The notes beneath the pieces are model-generated. The model did no database searches. It saw nothing but the letters and a program-made list of their open reading frames with translations, and was not told the DNA's origin. A DNA stretch of 64,000 nt from Halomonas sp. UBA3074 (lineage in GTDB: Bacteria > Pseudomonadota > Gammaproteobacteria > Pseudomonadales > Halomonadaceae). Both the position numbers and the translations under genes were made by a program. This document shows, one piece after another, positions 26,357 to 34,940 of this stretch (position 1 is the stretch's first letter; each line of letters begins with the position of its first letter). The DNA lies in contig NZ_DFBS01000022.1 in NCBI RefSeq assembly GCF_002366715.1, positions 300,298 to 364,297 on the forward strand, written 5' to 3'.

Positions 26357-27082
26357 ATGCACGGCATACGTCCACGTCAGAAAATTACCCAGGCCGACTG
26401 GGCCGGCTATATGGCTCAGCGTGCAGAGCGGGCAAGTAGCCCAGCGCTTCAACAATTTTTTAGTACCCCGCTGCCAGATCCTGAAACGCCGATTGCCGAG
26501 GTACCGATGGTGGCACTCGATATGGAAACCACGGGACTGGATGAGCGGCGCCATGCGATTGTGAGTATTGGTGTTGTGCCCTTCACGTTAAACCGTATCA
26601 AGCTGGCGGAAAGGCGCTATTGGGTGGTGAACCCTTCGCGGCCGCTGGCAGAAGCGTCCATTGCTTACCATCATATTACCCACTCGGAAATCGCTGAAGC
26701 GCCGGATTTAGAAACGATACTGGATGATCTGTTAGCCCAGCTAGCGGGGCGCTTGGTCGTTGTTCATTTCCGCAATATCGAGCGGCCTTTTCTAGACGCT
26801 GCGGTTAAGGCGCGCCGGGGGGAAGGGGTGCTGTTTCCCATGATCGATACGATGTCACTGGAGGCGCGGCTTCATCGCCAAACGCTTTGGGCACGTTTTC
26901 GCCGCTGGTTAGGTCGTCCTCCCGTGTCGATACGTTTACACGCTAGCCGTGAACGTTACGGTTTGCCTGCCTATCAAGGTCATCATGCCCTGGTCGACGC
27001 GCTAGCAACCGCCGAGCTATTGCAGGCGCAAATTGCCACTCACTATCGACCTGAAACGCCGCTAAAAGATATTTGGTGTTAG
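26357..27082 (+). CDS. DEDDh 3'-5' exonuclease (DnaQ-like)
   Basis: The 241-residue protein has the three Exo motifs of the DnaQ/RNase T superfamily: MVALDMETTGLD (DxE), the middle VVVHFRNIERPFLDAA, and GHHALVDALATAELL supplying the His and last Asp of DEDDh. An N-terminal extension of about 45 residues precedes the domain. It starts one base after the stop of the DUF294 protein, so the two are co-expressed. In the literature-known pairing the exonuclease is described as polymerase III epsilon-like, but it lacks a polymerase-binding tail and is not the replicative epsilon subunit. Confidence 0.9.
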   Translation: MHGIRPRQKITQADWAGYMAQRAERASSPALQQFFSTPLPDPETPIAEVPMVALDMETTGLDERRHAIVSIGVVPFTLNRIKLAERRYWVVNPSRPLAEASIAYHHITHSEIAEAPDLETILDDLLAQLAGRLVVVHFRNIERPFLDAAVKARRGEGVLFPMIDTMSLEARLHRQTLWARFRRWLGRPPVSIRLHASRERYGLPAYQGHHALVDALATAELLQAQIATHYRPETPLKDIWC

Positions 27083-27092
27083 CGATCATACA

Positions 27093-27128
27093 CAAAAAAA
27101 ATGGGCAACCCTGTGGGTTGCCCATTTG
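27093..27128. terminator. Bidirectional terminator between exonuclease and BCCT genes
   Basis: ATGGGCAACCC (27101-27111), loop TGT, GGGTTGCCCAT (27115-27125). An A run lies on the left and TTT on the right, so it can serve both convergent transcripts, best for the minus strand. Confidence 0.85.
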
Positions 27129-27154
27129 CTTTACGGAGTAAGTAGGCAGAAAAC

Positions 27155-28795
27155 TTAAACCGCTTTTGGCTCGCTCATCAATCCCTTGATAATGGCATAG
27201 CAGGCCACTAGCAATATGATGGTGAACGGGAAGCCGGTGGATACCGCCATGGTTTGCAGTGCCGTTAGACCGCCACCCAGCAGCAGTGCAATCGCAATCG
27301 CACCTTCAATGATCGCCCAGAACACACGTTGTGGCGTTGGTGCATCGACCTTGCCGCCCGCGGTAATGGAATCAATGACCAGCGAGCCGGAGTCAGAAGA
27401 GGTCACGAAGAATACAATCACCAGCACAATGGCGACGAATGAGGTGATCTGCGAGAGCGGCAGCTGTTCCAGCATGATGAATAGCTGCAGGTCGACACCG
27501 GCATCACGTACAGCTTCAATACCCTGACTCACATACTGATCAATCGCCGTGCCGCCAAAGGTGGTCATCCACAATACGGAGACTGTAGACGGCACCAGCA
27601 TTACCGAGACCAGAAACTCACGCACGGTGCGGCCACGCGAAACACGGGCGATAAACATACCGACGTAAGGAGACCAGGAGATCCACCAAGCCCAATAGAA
27701 GGCTGTCCAGCCTTGGCTAAAGTTGGCGTCTTCACGGCCAAACGGATTCGATAGCGCCGGCAGATGCACCGCATAATTCCACAAGTTCTCAAAGAAACCG
27801 GTGGCGATCAGCAGGGTAGGGCCCACCGCAATAACGAAGAAAAGCAGTATGGCCGCAAGGATGATATTGATCTTGGAGAGCAGCTGTACGCCCTTATCAA
27901 CACCCGCAATGATTGAGCCGATGGCGATGAAGGTGATACCCACGATCAGCAGGATCATGGTGATGTCGCCTTCAGGCGCGCCAAACAGGTAGGTTAAGCC
28001 GGCTGCTGCTTGGGTAGCGCCAAGGCCTAACGAAGTAGCCAAGCCAAACAGCGTGGCAAAGACGGCTAGAATATCAATCAAGTGGCCCGGCCAGCCCCAC
28101 ACGCGCTCACCCAGAATCGGGTAGAACACCGAGCGCATCGAGAGCGGTAGGCCTTTATTGAAAGAGAACAGCGCCAATGACAGTGCGACAACGGCATAGA
28201 TCGCCCATGGGTGTAAGCCCCAGTGGAAAATCGTTGCCGCCATGCCCAGTGCGGCAGCACCCTCGGCATCGCCTTCGGCGCCTGATAACGGTGCCCAGCT
28301 GCCACCATCAAAGGAGGTACCAAAGTGGGTCAATGGTTCATTGACACCGAAGAACATCAAGCCAATGCCCATACCGGCGGCAAACAGCATCGAGAACCAG
28401 CCCATGTAGGTAAAATCGGGCTTGGCATCAGCGCCACCAATGCGGATTTTACCTAAGGGGGAGAAAATCAGGCCTACGCACAAAATAACGAAAATATTGG
28501 CGGCCGAAATAAAGAACCACGCTAGATTGCCTGTCAAGAAACCAAAGATCGCGTCATAGATTGGGGCGATCGTGTCTTGCAGCGCAAGCGTTAAAATAAC
28601 AAATAGCAGCACCACAATGGCCGAAATGGTGAATACCTTGCCGTGTAGGTCAAGGTTAACGCCCATGGTATTCGTGGTGATATTGTCTTGCCCGATCACA
28701 TAATCGGTATCAATCAGGTTCGCCGGCCCATCCGGGGCAGGTATGCCTTCCGAGACCTGCTCTTCAGGGGGGCGTTTATCGTCGTGGTTATCCAC
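27155..28795 (-). CDS. BCCT-family glycine betaine/choline transporter
   Basis: A 546-residue, 12-helix secondary transporter of the betaine/choline/carnitine family. The glycine stretch AAGMGIGLMFFGVNEP matches sodium-coupled betaine carriers, and the aromatic binding-site helix is TAFYWAWWISWSPYVGMFIARVSRG, the family signature. Residues 1-50 form a hydrophilic N-terminal tail; the C-terminal tail is very short, unlike osmosensing BetP. Uptake of compatible solutes in salt stress is the likely role, supported by the adjacent ProVWX genes on the same strand. Exact substrate preference cannot be fixed. Confidence 0.93.
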   Translation of the reverse strand: MDNHDDKRPPEEQVSEGIPAPDGPANLIDTDYVIGQDNITTNTMGVNLDLHGKVFTISAIVVLLFVILTLALQDTIAPIYDAIFGFLTGNLAWFFISAANIFVILCVGLIFSPLGKIRIGGADAKPDFTYMGWFSMLFAAGMGIGLMFFGVNEPLTHFGTSFDGGSWAPLSGAEGDAEGAAALGMAATIFHWGLHPWAIYAVVALSLALFSFNKGLPLSMRSVFYPILGERVWGWPGHLIDILAVFATLFGLATSLGLGATQAAAGLTYLFGAPEGDITMILLIVGITFIAIGSIIAGVDKGVQLLSKINIILAAILLFFVIAVGPTLLIATGFFENLWNYAVHLPALSNPFGREDANFSQGWTAFYWAWWISWSPYVGMFIARVSRGRTVREFLVSVMLVPSTVSVLWMTTFGGTAIDQYVSQGIEAVRDAGVDLQLFIMLEQLPLSQITSFVAIVLVIVFFVTSSDSGSLVIDSITAGGKVDAPTPQRVFWAIIEGAIAIALLLGGGLTALQTMAVSTGFPFTIILLVACYAIIKGLMSEPKAV

Positions 28796-28957
28796 TGGAG
28801 CCTCTCTATTTCGATCAAGATATGTCGATCAAAAAATGTTGAACAGAAACCAAAATGTGGTCATCAACCAACATTCCATGGCGCGCTTTGAGGAGCACAC
28901 AATAGCAAATCTGTTAAAACAGGATTCAACGTATTGTGAACCATAGCGCTTATAACG

Positions 28958-28985
28958 ACAGCAGAGGGCCGAAGCCCCCTGCTGT
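28958..28985 (-). terminator. Hairpin after proX
   Basis: On the minus strand ACAGCAGGGGGC, loop TTCG, GCCCTCTGCTGT gives a long stem with a stable tetraloop just after the proX stop. The U tract is poor, so it may be a partial terminator or a processing and stabilising hairpin separating ABC and BCCT messages. Confidence 0.6.
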
Positions 28986-29005
28986 TGTATCTTGCTCGTG
29001 CGGTG

Positions 29006-29881
29006 TTAGCTATCGAGCCACTGCTCTACGACATCTTGATTGTCTTCAACCCACTGCTTGGCGTTCTCGTAAGGATCGCTGCCGTCTTCCTGGTTCATGA
29101 GCATGACTTCGCCCATTTGCTCCGGCGTCCATTCGAAAGCATCGAGAATCGCATAGGCTTCGGGCATATCACCCTCTAGGCCTTCGCGTACCGCGGTGTG
29201 GATTTGCTCCGCACCACCATAGACATTCTCAGGATCGTCCAGGTATTTAAGGTCGAAACGAGCAAACATCCAGTGGGGCGTCCAGCCAGTCACCACGACG
29301 TCTTCTTCATTACTAATGGCACTGGATAAGGCAGCTGTCATCGTGGCGCCACTACCGCTACGCAGATCCAGCTCAAGGTCATAGGTATCCACAACCTCTT
29401 CGGTTAGACCCATGAGGCCTGCACCGGGGTCAATACCGATGATCTCGCCGTTAAAGCTGTCAGCGTTGTCGTTTAGGTCGGCAATAGAGTCGACGTCGGT
29501 GTATTCAGGAACGACGAGGCCCAGCTTGGTGCCGTCCAGGTTTGGTCCCAGGTCTTCTACGCTGTCACCCAGGCGTTCCATGTAGTCGGCATGGGTAGTG
29601 GGCAGCCAAGCGGCAACGATGGCATCTGCATCGCCAGTAGAGAGCGCTTGGAACATAGCCGCTGCCGAGAGCGAGGTGAGATCGACCTCGTAGCCAGCTT
29701 GCTCGAGGACAGCGGCAATGACGTTGGTGGAAGCAACTTCAGAAGACCACTCCACGTAGGCCAGGTTGATCGTACCTTTCTCTTCTTCGGCTTGTGCTGC
29801 ACTGCTAATAGCAACGCCTGCACCGGCTAACAGTGCTAGTGAGGCAATACGTATACGGAGGTTCATGGTGCGATATTTCAT
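29006..29881 (-). CDS. proX: Glycine betaine ABC transporter, substrate-binding protein
   Basis: The 291-residue periplasmic protein has a signal peptide (cleavage near AQA) and an OpuAC-type domain: INLAYVEWSSEVASTNVIAAVLEQ, the aromatic AAWLPTTHADYM, GIDPGAGLM and VVTGWTPHWMFARFDLKYL. Trp/Tyr residues of this kind cage quaternary ammonium groups. It is the third gene of proVWX; GGGAG lies about 9 bases before the start. The mature protein is markedly acidic, as expected for a halophile's periplasmic protein. Confidence 0.94.
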   Translation of the reverse strand: MKYRTMNLRIRIASLALLAGAGVAISSAAQAEEEKGTINLAYVEWSSEVASTNVIAAVLEQAGYEVDLTSLSAAAMFQALSTGDADAIVAAWLPTTHADYMERLGDSVEDLGPNLDGTKLGLVVPEYTDVDSIADLNDNADSFNGEIIGIDPGAGLMGLTEEVVDTYDLELDLRSGSGATMTAALSSAISNEEDVVVTGWTPHWMFARFDLKYLDDPENVYGGAEQIHTAVREGLEGDMPEAYAILDAFEWTPEQMGEVMLMNQEDGSDPYENAKQWVEDNQDVVEQWLDS

Positions 29882-30018
29882 TCACTTTCTCCCTTGGGTA
29901 TAAATTCTTAACGTAGCTAACGGCTGCCTAAAACAGCATGGTGAGCAAGAAGCGACTTGGCAAGCCATCGGCTCAACGCAGCCGCTTCTGCTTTTTTGCT
30001 CAAGTAGCGCGTTTCATC

Positions 30019-30849
30019 TTACTGCCGGGTCTTTCTAAGCGACTGGGTCAAGCGGTCAAGCAGCATGGCCAGAATCACTACCGCAATGCCTGCCTCGAAG
30101 CCATCGCCTGGGCGCAAACGTTGAATGGCGCGCCAGACTTCGCTACCTAGGCCGTCGGCACCAATCATGGCCGCGATTACGACCATGGAGAGGGCGAGCA
30201 TAATCGTCTGGTTAATGCCCGCCATGACGGTAGGCAGTGAGAGCGGTAGCTGAACTTTGAACAGTTTCTGGCCACGCGTGGCACCATAAGCATCGGCGGC
30301 TTCAATGAGCTCTACCGGCACCTGACGAATCCCCAGCGTGGTAAAACGAATCGCTGGGGGCATCGAGAAGATGACCGTTGCGAAAATCGCCGACACCGAG
30401 CCGATCCCGAAAAACGGAATGGCCGGAATCAAATAAACGAAGGCAGGCATGGTCTGCATGAAATCCAGAATCGGCATGATCACCCGGTAAAGCCGATTGG
30501 ATAACGCGGCCGCGATGCCTACCGGCAGCGCGATCACCACTGCCACCATCGTGGCAAAGACGACTAGAGTGAGCGTCTCGATCATCGGGTTCCAAAGACC
30601 CAAATTCCAAATCAGTGCAAGACCGGCCGTGGCACCTATCGCTAAGCGAACGCCGGCTAACTTCCAGCACAGTAAGGCGATCAAACCCAGCAGCGCCCAC
30701 TCAGGCAGCCACATCAAGCTGTCGTTTAAAACATCAATGCCGGTCTGCGTGAAGCGGGAAATGCCACGGGTAACCAACGAGTATTCACTGGTCAACCAAG
30801 TCAGGCCGCTCTCAATCCAGTCACCTAGCGGAATGCGTGGGATATCCAT
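30019..30849 (-). CDS. proW: Glycine betaine ABC transporter, permease
   Basis: A 276-residue MetI-type permease with about six membrane helices. PVGIAAALSNRLYRVIMPILDFMQTMPAFVYLIP and TTLGIRQVPVELIEAADAYGATRGQ-type EAA loop are diagnostic of ProW/OpuAB. The start shares one base with the proV stop (TAATG), so ATPase and permease are coupled. E. coli ProW has 354 residues with a long N-terminal tail; this one has only a short amphipathic N-terminus. Confidence 0.95.
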   Translation of the reverse strand: MDIPRIPLGDWIESGLTWLTSEYSLVTRGISRFTQTGIDVLNDSLMWLPEWALLGLIALLCWKLAGVRLAIGATAGLALIWNLGLWNPMIETLTLVVFATMVAVVIALPVGIAAALSNRLYRVIMPILDFMQTMPAFVYLIPAIPFFGIGSVSAIFATVIFSMPPAIRFTTLGIRQVPVELIEAADAYGATRGQKLFKVQLPLSLPTVMAGINQTIMLALSMVVIAAMIGADGLGSEVWRAIQRLRPGDGFEAGIAVVILAMLLDRLTQSLRKTRQ

Positions 30850-32051
30850 TATTGGTCTCCTGCCCGTGCCAGTTCATCGAGTACTGCGCCTTTTACCACC
30901 ACGCCGAGCAATTGATCCTGCTTATCGGTAACGGCGATAGGGAAGCTCTTTTCGCTAAACATGGCAAACAGGTTGTGCAGTGGCTCATCCATAGGGACTT
31001 TGCGGAAGTCTTGGGTTAAGTAATCGGTGATGGATCCCGCGCCTTCTTCGATCGCTCGACTGGCAGCGTCGGCTTCCAATAGGCCCAGCAGGCGACGATC
31101 GCGGTCCACCACATAGATCGAATCGATGCTGTGGTCACGCATGCGGTGTAACGCCGTGCGCGGCCCATCGCTTTCGCGAGCGGTGGTGCGTAGCGGGCGC
31201 ATAGCGCTCTCGGCGGTCAAGATACGTGAACGATCGACCCCTTCGATAAAGCGCCGCACGTAATCGTCCGCTGGCTGGGTGAGAATCTCTTCCGGCGTGC
31301 CGATCTGTACCACTTCACCATCTTTGAGCAGCACGATACGGTCGCCAATATTGAGCGCCTCGTCCAAGTCATGGGTGATGAACACGGTGGTCTTCTGCAT
31401 TTTGGTCTGTAGCTGCAGAAGCTCTTGCTGCATATCTTTACGAATCAGCGGATCCAGAGCCGAGAAGGCTTCATCCATCAACAGCACGGTGGCATCGTTG
31501 GCCAATGCACGGGCTAAGCCTACGCGTTGCTGCATCCCGCCGGAGAGTTGATTGGGGTAGGCGTCTTCCCAGCCCTCCAGGCCAACTTGCTTCAACGAAT
31601 TATGAGCAATTTTTTGGCGCTCAGCTTTCTCTACGCCGCGAATTTCCAAACCGAACTCGGCATTCTGCTGCACAGTGCGGTGGGGAAATAGCGCGAAATT
31701 TTGAAATACCATAGAGAAATGGCGGCGACGGCACTCCAACAACGCTTTCTCTTTCAGCGTGGGAATGTTCTCACCGTCGATGACGATCTCACCTTCGGTG
31801 GTTTCAATCAGACGGTTCAGACAACGAATCAACGTTGATTTTCCCGATCCTGAAAGCCCCATAATCACCAATAATTCGCCTTCATAAACGTCAAACGAAA
31901 TATTGGAAAGCCCCAGTGTCTGGCCCGTTTTCTCCAGAATTTCTGGGCGCTTCATGCCCTGGTTTCGAAGCTCAATAGCTTTTTGGGGGTGCTTGCCAAA
32001 GACTTTGCTTAAGCCGCGCACTTTAATTTTGACGGGTCGTGTCTCGTCCAT
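30849..32051 (-). CDS. proV: Glycine betaine ABC transporter, ATPase with CBS domains
   Basis: The 400-residue protein equals E. coli ProV in length. It has Walker A GLSGSGKSTLIRCLNRL, the signature LSGGMQQRVGLARAL, Walker B VLLMDEAFSALDP and, at about 280-395, two CBS motifs (SIYVVDRDRRLLGLLEAD and PIAVTDKQDQLLGVV) that sense ionic strength in relatives. ATG 32051 is taken as start: AAAAGG lies about 8 bases upstream and the protein then aligns with ProV; the frame is open for 17 more codons upstream. Confidence 0.95.
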   Translation of the reverse strand: MDETRPVKIKVRGLSKVFGKHPQKAIELRNQGMKRPEILEKTGQTLGLSNISFDVYEGELLVIMGLSGSGKSTLIRCLNRLIETTEGEIVIDGENIPTLKEKALLECRRRHFSMVFQNFALFPHRTVQQNAEFGLEIRGVEKAERQKIAHNSLKQVGLEGWEDAYPNQLSGGMQQRVGLARALANDATVLLMDEAFSALDPLIRKDMQQELLQLQTKMQKTTVFITHDLDEALNIGDRIVLLKDGEVVQIGTPEEILTQPADDYVRRFIEGVDRSRILTAESAMRPLRTTARESDGPRTALHRMRDHSIDSIYVVDRDRRLLGLLEADAASRAIEEGAGSITDYLTQDFRKVPMDEPLHNLFAMFSEKSFPIAVTDKQDQLLGVVVKGAVLDELARAGDQ

Positions 32052-32165
32052 CGGCGGTGCCTTTTTGTTGAGCGAAATGAATGGCGGCTGATGGCAGCGC
32101 AAGCGGCGTCACAACCTCATTCATAAAAGGAAAGATAACTTGTGTTGGTAAATTTATTAATAATT

Positions 32166-32196
32166 ATTATACATAGGTAGGGCGTGTGTGTCACAA
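32166..32196 (-). promoter_or_regulatory. Candidate promoter of proVWX
   Basis: On the minus strand TTGTGA (32191-32196) and TATAAT (32166-32171) are 19 bases apart, about 115 bases before proV in a very AT-rich stretch. A perfect -10 with an over-long spacer would suit osmotic control, but this is inference. Confidence 0.45.
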
Positions 32197-32497
32197 AGGC
32201 TCGCTCAACGGAATAGATCACGCCACATGTGCCATTTTTCACCCACTCCTATTGGCGCTACGCGCGCTATCATTTGTTCTTAATTTTATTATAAGTAATT
32301 GAATTTAAAGTTTTAAAATTAAATATTAAGCGGGTTGGCACATTAAGTGAATTAGTAATTTACATAGAATGATGAATGTATAGGGCTAGTCATCAAGTAG
32401 CCGATTCAGGAAGCAGTTTTTACAGGTGCAGTTGTTACAGATATAGAGCTGTTACAGGTATTAAGTTGTTACAGGCATTAAAATGGAGGTGGCTGTT
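32197..32497. other. AT-rich intergenic region between proV and a lipoprotein gene
   Basis: Together with the proV leader this makes about 445 non-coding bases. It is rich in A/T between 32275 and 32360 (runs of TTTAAA and TTAATT type), has no credible frame, and ends with the 15-17 bp TGTTACAGG repeats directly before the lipoprotein start. Confidence 0.7.
32417..32480 (+). repeat. 15-17 bp tandem repeat (TGTTACAGG core) upstream of lipoprotein gene
   Basis: TACAG occurs at 32421, 32436, 32453 and 32470, each within a TTGTTACAGGTATTA-like unit. Spacing is 15, 17 and 17 bases. The array ends 17 bases before ATG 32498 and runs into the ribosome site GGAGG. Confidence 0.85.
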
Positions 32498-33016
32498 ATG
32501 GATAAATACTGTGAGCTCAATGGAAGCAAGCAAGCCGCCAAGCGTCCACGCTGGTTGACGCTATGCATGATGGCTACTGCCGCAAGTGTAATAGTGCTAT
32601 CAGGTTGCGGTGATGACGAAGAGACAGCGCCTTTAGAGCAAGATAATGGCAGCGGTCAATCGTCTAGCCTTGAGCAAGAACCTGCGATGGAGCAGGATCC
32701 TGGCCTCGATGAAAACTCAGGCTCTGAAGGGTCAATGACCCAAAGCACAGGCGCAGAGTCTGAAGAACCGATGTCAGAAAGTAACTTGTCTGATAGCAAT
32801 GCTTCTGAAGAAAGCATGACTGAAAATCGTATGGCTGAAGAGGGCACTTCTGAAAACAGCATGCCCGAAGATACGATGGACGAGCCTGCCACAGGCACAA
32901 TGAATCCTGACGAAGATGAAGCAGGATTTGGCGAAGGCACTGACCCAATGCCGGGCGACAGTAGCGATACCGCGCCAAATGCAGACGAAGATGATGAGGT
33001 TACCACTAACCAGTAA
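32498..33016 (+). CDS. Acidic low-complexity lipoprotein
   Basis: The 172-residue product has a signal with lipobox LSGC (about residues 29-32). The mature part is almost entirely Glu, Asp, Ser, Met, Asn, Gly and Thr, with a loose repeat of about ten residues around SExxMxE. No family is recognisable and it is likely disordered. ATG 32498 is chosen for GGAGG nine bases upstream; an upstream in-frame ATG adds five residues. It could tether or act as a polyanionic envelope component, but no function is assigned. A strong terminator follows. Confidence 0.78.
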   Translation: MDKYCELNGSKQAAKRPRWLTLCMMATAASVIVLSGCGDDEETAPLEQDNGSGQSSSLEQEPAMEQDPGLDENSGSEGSMTQSTGAESEEPMSESNLSDSNASEESMTENRMAEEGTSENSMPEDTMDEPATGTMNPDEDEAGFGEGTDPMPGDSSDTAPNADEDDEVTTNQ

Positions 33017-33103
33017 TTGTTATATGTACCGATCCCTACGATGGTAAGTCGAATCAGCTGTTTGTTCCCTGCGGCTGCTCCACACGATTTACCATCCTTT
33101 CCG

Positions 33104-33130
33104 CCCCCGCGCCCGCGGGGGTTTTTTTTT
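33104..33130 (+). terminator. Rho-independent terminator
   Basis: CCCCCGC (33104-33110), loop GCCC, GCGGGGG (33115-33121), then nine T. Terminates the acidic lipoprotein gene. Confidence 0.92.
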
Positions 33131-33304
33131 ATGTCTAATCACATTTTTTATATCTAGCTACCTTATCATTTTATAAAGGCGAGGTTCTAGCACTGCATCG
33201 ACTGGAAATTTAGTGTTTCGCCGCTATGGTATAAGACTTAGCGTGAACGTTAAGCGCTGAAATGTCACCGTAATCGGTAGATGCCAACAAGGAGGTAATT
33301 CGAC

Positions 33305-33505
33305 ATGATGTCATTAAAAACCAACATACGGCCTTACGCCTTGCTGCTGATGGCACTGATTTCAGTGTCAGCGTTGTCTGGCTGCGGCGAGAGCGCACCC
33401 CCCGAAACAGATTCCCAGCCTGAAGAGCAAGAGCCTATGAACACAGGCCCTATGTCGCTAGACAGTGACCCCGCCAGTAATGCACCCGGCGGGGTAACGG
33501 AGTAA
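33305..33505 (+). CDS. Small lipoprotein
   Basis: A 66-residue frame with an excellent AAGGAGGT site nine bases before ATG 33305. It has a hydrophobic leader and lipobox LSGC (about residues 24-27), then about 40 acidic, Pro/Ser/Met-containing residues (CGESAPPETDSQPEEQ, MNTGPMSLDSD). It resembles a short version of the acidic lipoprotein 290 bases upstream, though I see no clear sequence identity beyond composition. Function unknown. Confidence 0.75.
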   Translation: MMSLKTNIRPYALLLMALISVSALSGCGESAPPETDSQPEEQEPMNTGPMSLDSDPASNAPGGVTE

Positions 33506-33524
33506 GCAGCTCGGCTAGGCGCCA

Positions 33525-34940
33525 CTACTCATCATTATCTTCAAGGCGGCGGTAAAGCGTTCTGCGCGCAATGCCCAGCACCTCTGCCGTACGCCTTTTG
33601 TTACCGCCCGTCGCTTCTAACACTTTGTTAATGTAGCGTTTTTCAACTTCTTCCAGGCTAGGCCAGCGGATCGGAGTTGGCGCTGGCATCTGGTTGCCTG
33701 TCACCACTTCGCCACTCAAGGTAGGCACCAAGGGCGTGCCGCTTTCCGACGTAGACTGCTCGCGTAACCGCTCGGGTAGGTCTTTATGACTGAGTGAGCC
33801 GTCTTCGCTGAGAGTCACGCCGCGCATAATGGCGTTTTCCAGTTCACGCACGTTGCCGGGGTATGTGTAATTAAGCAGGTTGTTGAGAGCTTCGGGCTCG
33901 ATTTTCTCAATCTGCTTGCCCTGCGCCTCTGAATGTTTATCGATCAGCGCAAAGATAAGGTGCTCGATGTCACCGCCGCGTTCGCGTAGGGGCGGAATGC
34001 GCAGCGAAAAAGTTTCCAAACGATAGAAAAGGTCGCTGCGGAAATTTTCTTGCTCAATCTCTTTTTCCAGATTGCGGTGGGTAGCGGCAATGATGCGTAC
34101 ATCGACCGGTTCTTCGCGTTCACCCCCTACAGGACGCACGGTTTTCTCCTGTAAAGCGCGCAGTAACTTGGCTTGAAGATTAATCGGCATTTCGCCAATT
34201 TCATCCAAGAAGAGACTGCCCCCTTGAGCGCTTTGAAACAGCCCTTTACGCGCTTCGTTAGCGCCGGTAAAGGCACCTTTAACGTGGCCGAAGAACTCAC
34301 TTTCCATCAAATCCGCGGGAATACTCGCGCAGTTCACCGGCACGAAAGGCTCGTCTTTACGGGGGCTTTCCTGGTGAATGGCGCGGGCGAGTAGCTCTTT
34401 ACCGGTGCCGCTTTCACCTAAAATAAGTATGGGGGCATTGCTTTTCGCTAAACGAGAGGCGTCATGGAAGAGCGCCTGCATGACTTGGCTTTTACCCACA
34501 ATGCCGTGGAAATGACTGATGTCCGCGTCATGGAAAACCGCTAAGCGCTGGCGTTCGAGCACGCGAAAAACGGCTTCGCGAATAGCATCCAAATCGAGGG
34601 GCTTGGTTAAAAAGTCGTCAGCCCCCATTTTCAACGCTTCAACGGCCTGGTCAATGGTGCCGAAGGCGGTAATCACGATAATGCCCAGCTCACTGCCTGC
34701 TTGGCGTAACTGCTGGAGTAACTGTATACCGGTCATGCCGGGCAAGCGGACGTCGGTAATCACCAATGAGACGGTGGTGTGGCTCAGTAAAGCGATGGCT
34801 TCCTCAGCGCTAGGCACGCCAAGCGTGGAGTAGCCTGCATCCTGCAGTTCTTCCTCTAATAACTCACGTATAGCGGCGTCATCTTCCACCACCAATAAAG
34901 GTAAAAGGTGTTCCTGATGGGTCACAAACGTTGTCCTCAC
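33525..34940 (-). CDS. NtrC-family sigma54-dependent response regulator
   Basis: A 471-residue regulator. The receiver domain (1-125) has VVEDDAAIRELL, the phospho-acceptor in VITDVRLPGMTG and the FLTKPLDLD lysine. The AAA+ domain has Walker A ILGESGTGKELLARAIHQ, the sigma54-contacting GAFTGANEARKG and SLFLDEIGEMP. A Fis-type HTH closes the protein (GNKRRTAEVLGIARRTLYRRL). The start overlaps the kinase stop by four bases. Targets are unknown; the sugar dehydrogenase upstream on the same strand is a candidate only by position. Confidence 0.95.
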   Translation of the reverse strand: MRTTFVTHQEHLLPLLVVEDDAAIRELLEEELQDAGYSTLGVPSAEEAIALLSHTTVSLVITDVRLPGMTGIQLLQQLRQAGSELGIIVITAFGTIDQAVEALKMGADDFLTKPLDLDAIREAVFRVLERQRLAVFHDADISHFHGIVGKSQVMQALFHDASRLAKSNAPILILGESGTGKELLARAIHQESPRKDEPFVPVNCASIPADLMESEFFGHVKGAFTGANEARKGLFQSAQGGSLFLDEIGEMPINLQAKLLRALQEKTVRPVGGEREEPVDVRIIAATHRNLEKEIEQENFRSDLFYRLETFSLRIPPLRERGGDIEHLIFALIDKHSEAQGKQIEKIEPEALNNLLNYTYPGNVRELENAIMRGVTLSEDGSLSHKDLPERLREQSTSESGTPLVPTLSGEVVTGNQMPAPTPIRWPSLEEVEKRYINKVLEATGGNKRRTAEVLGIARRTLYRRLEDNDE

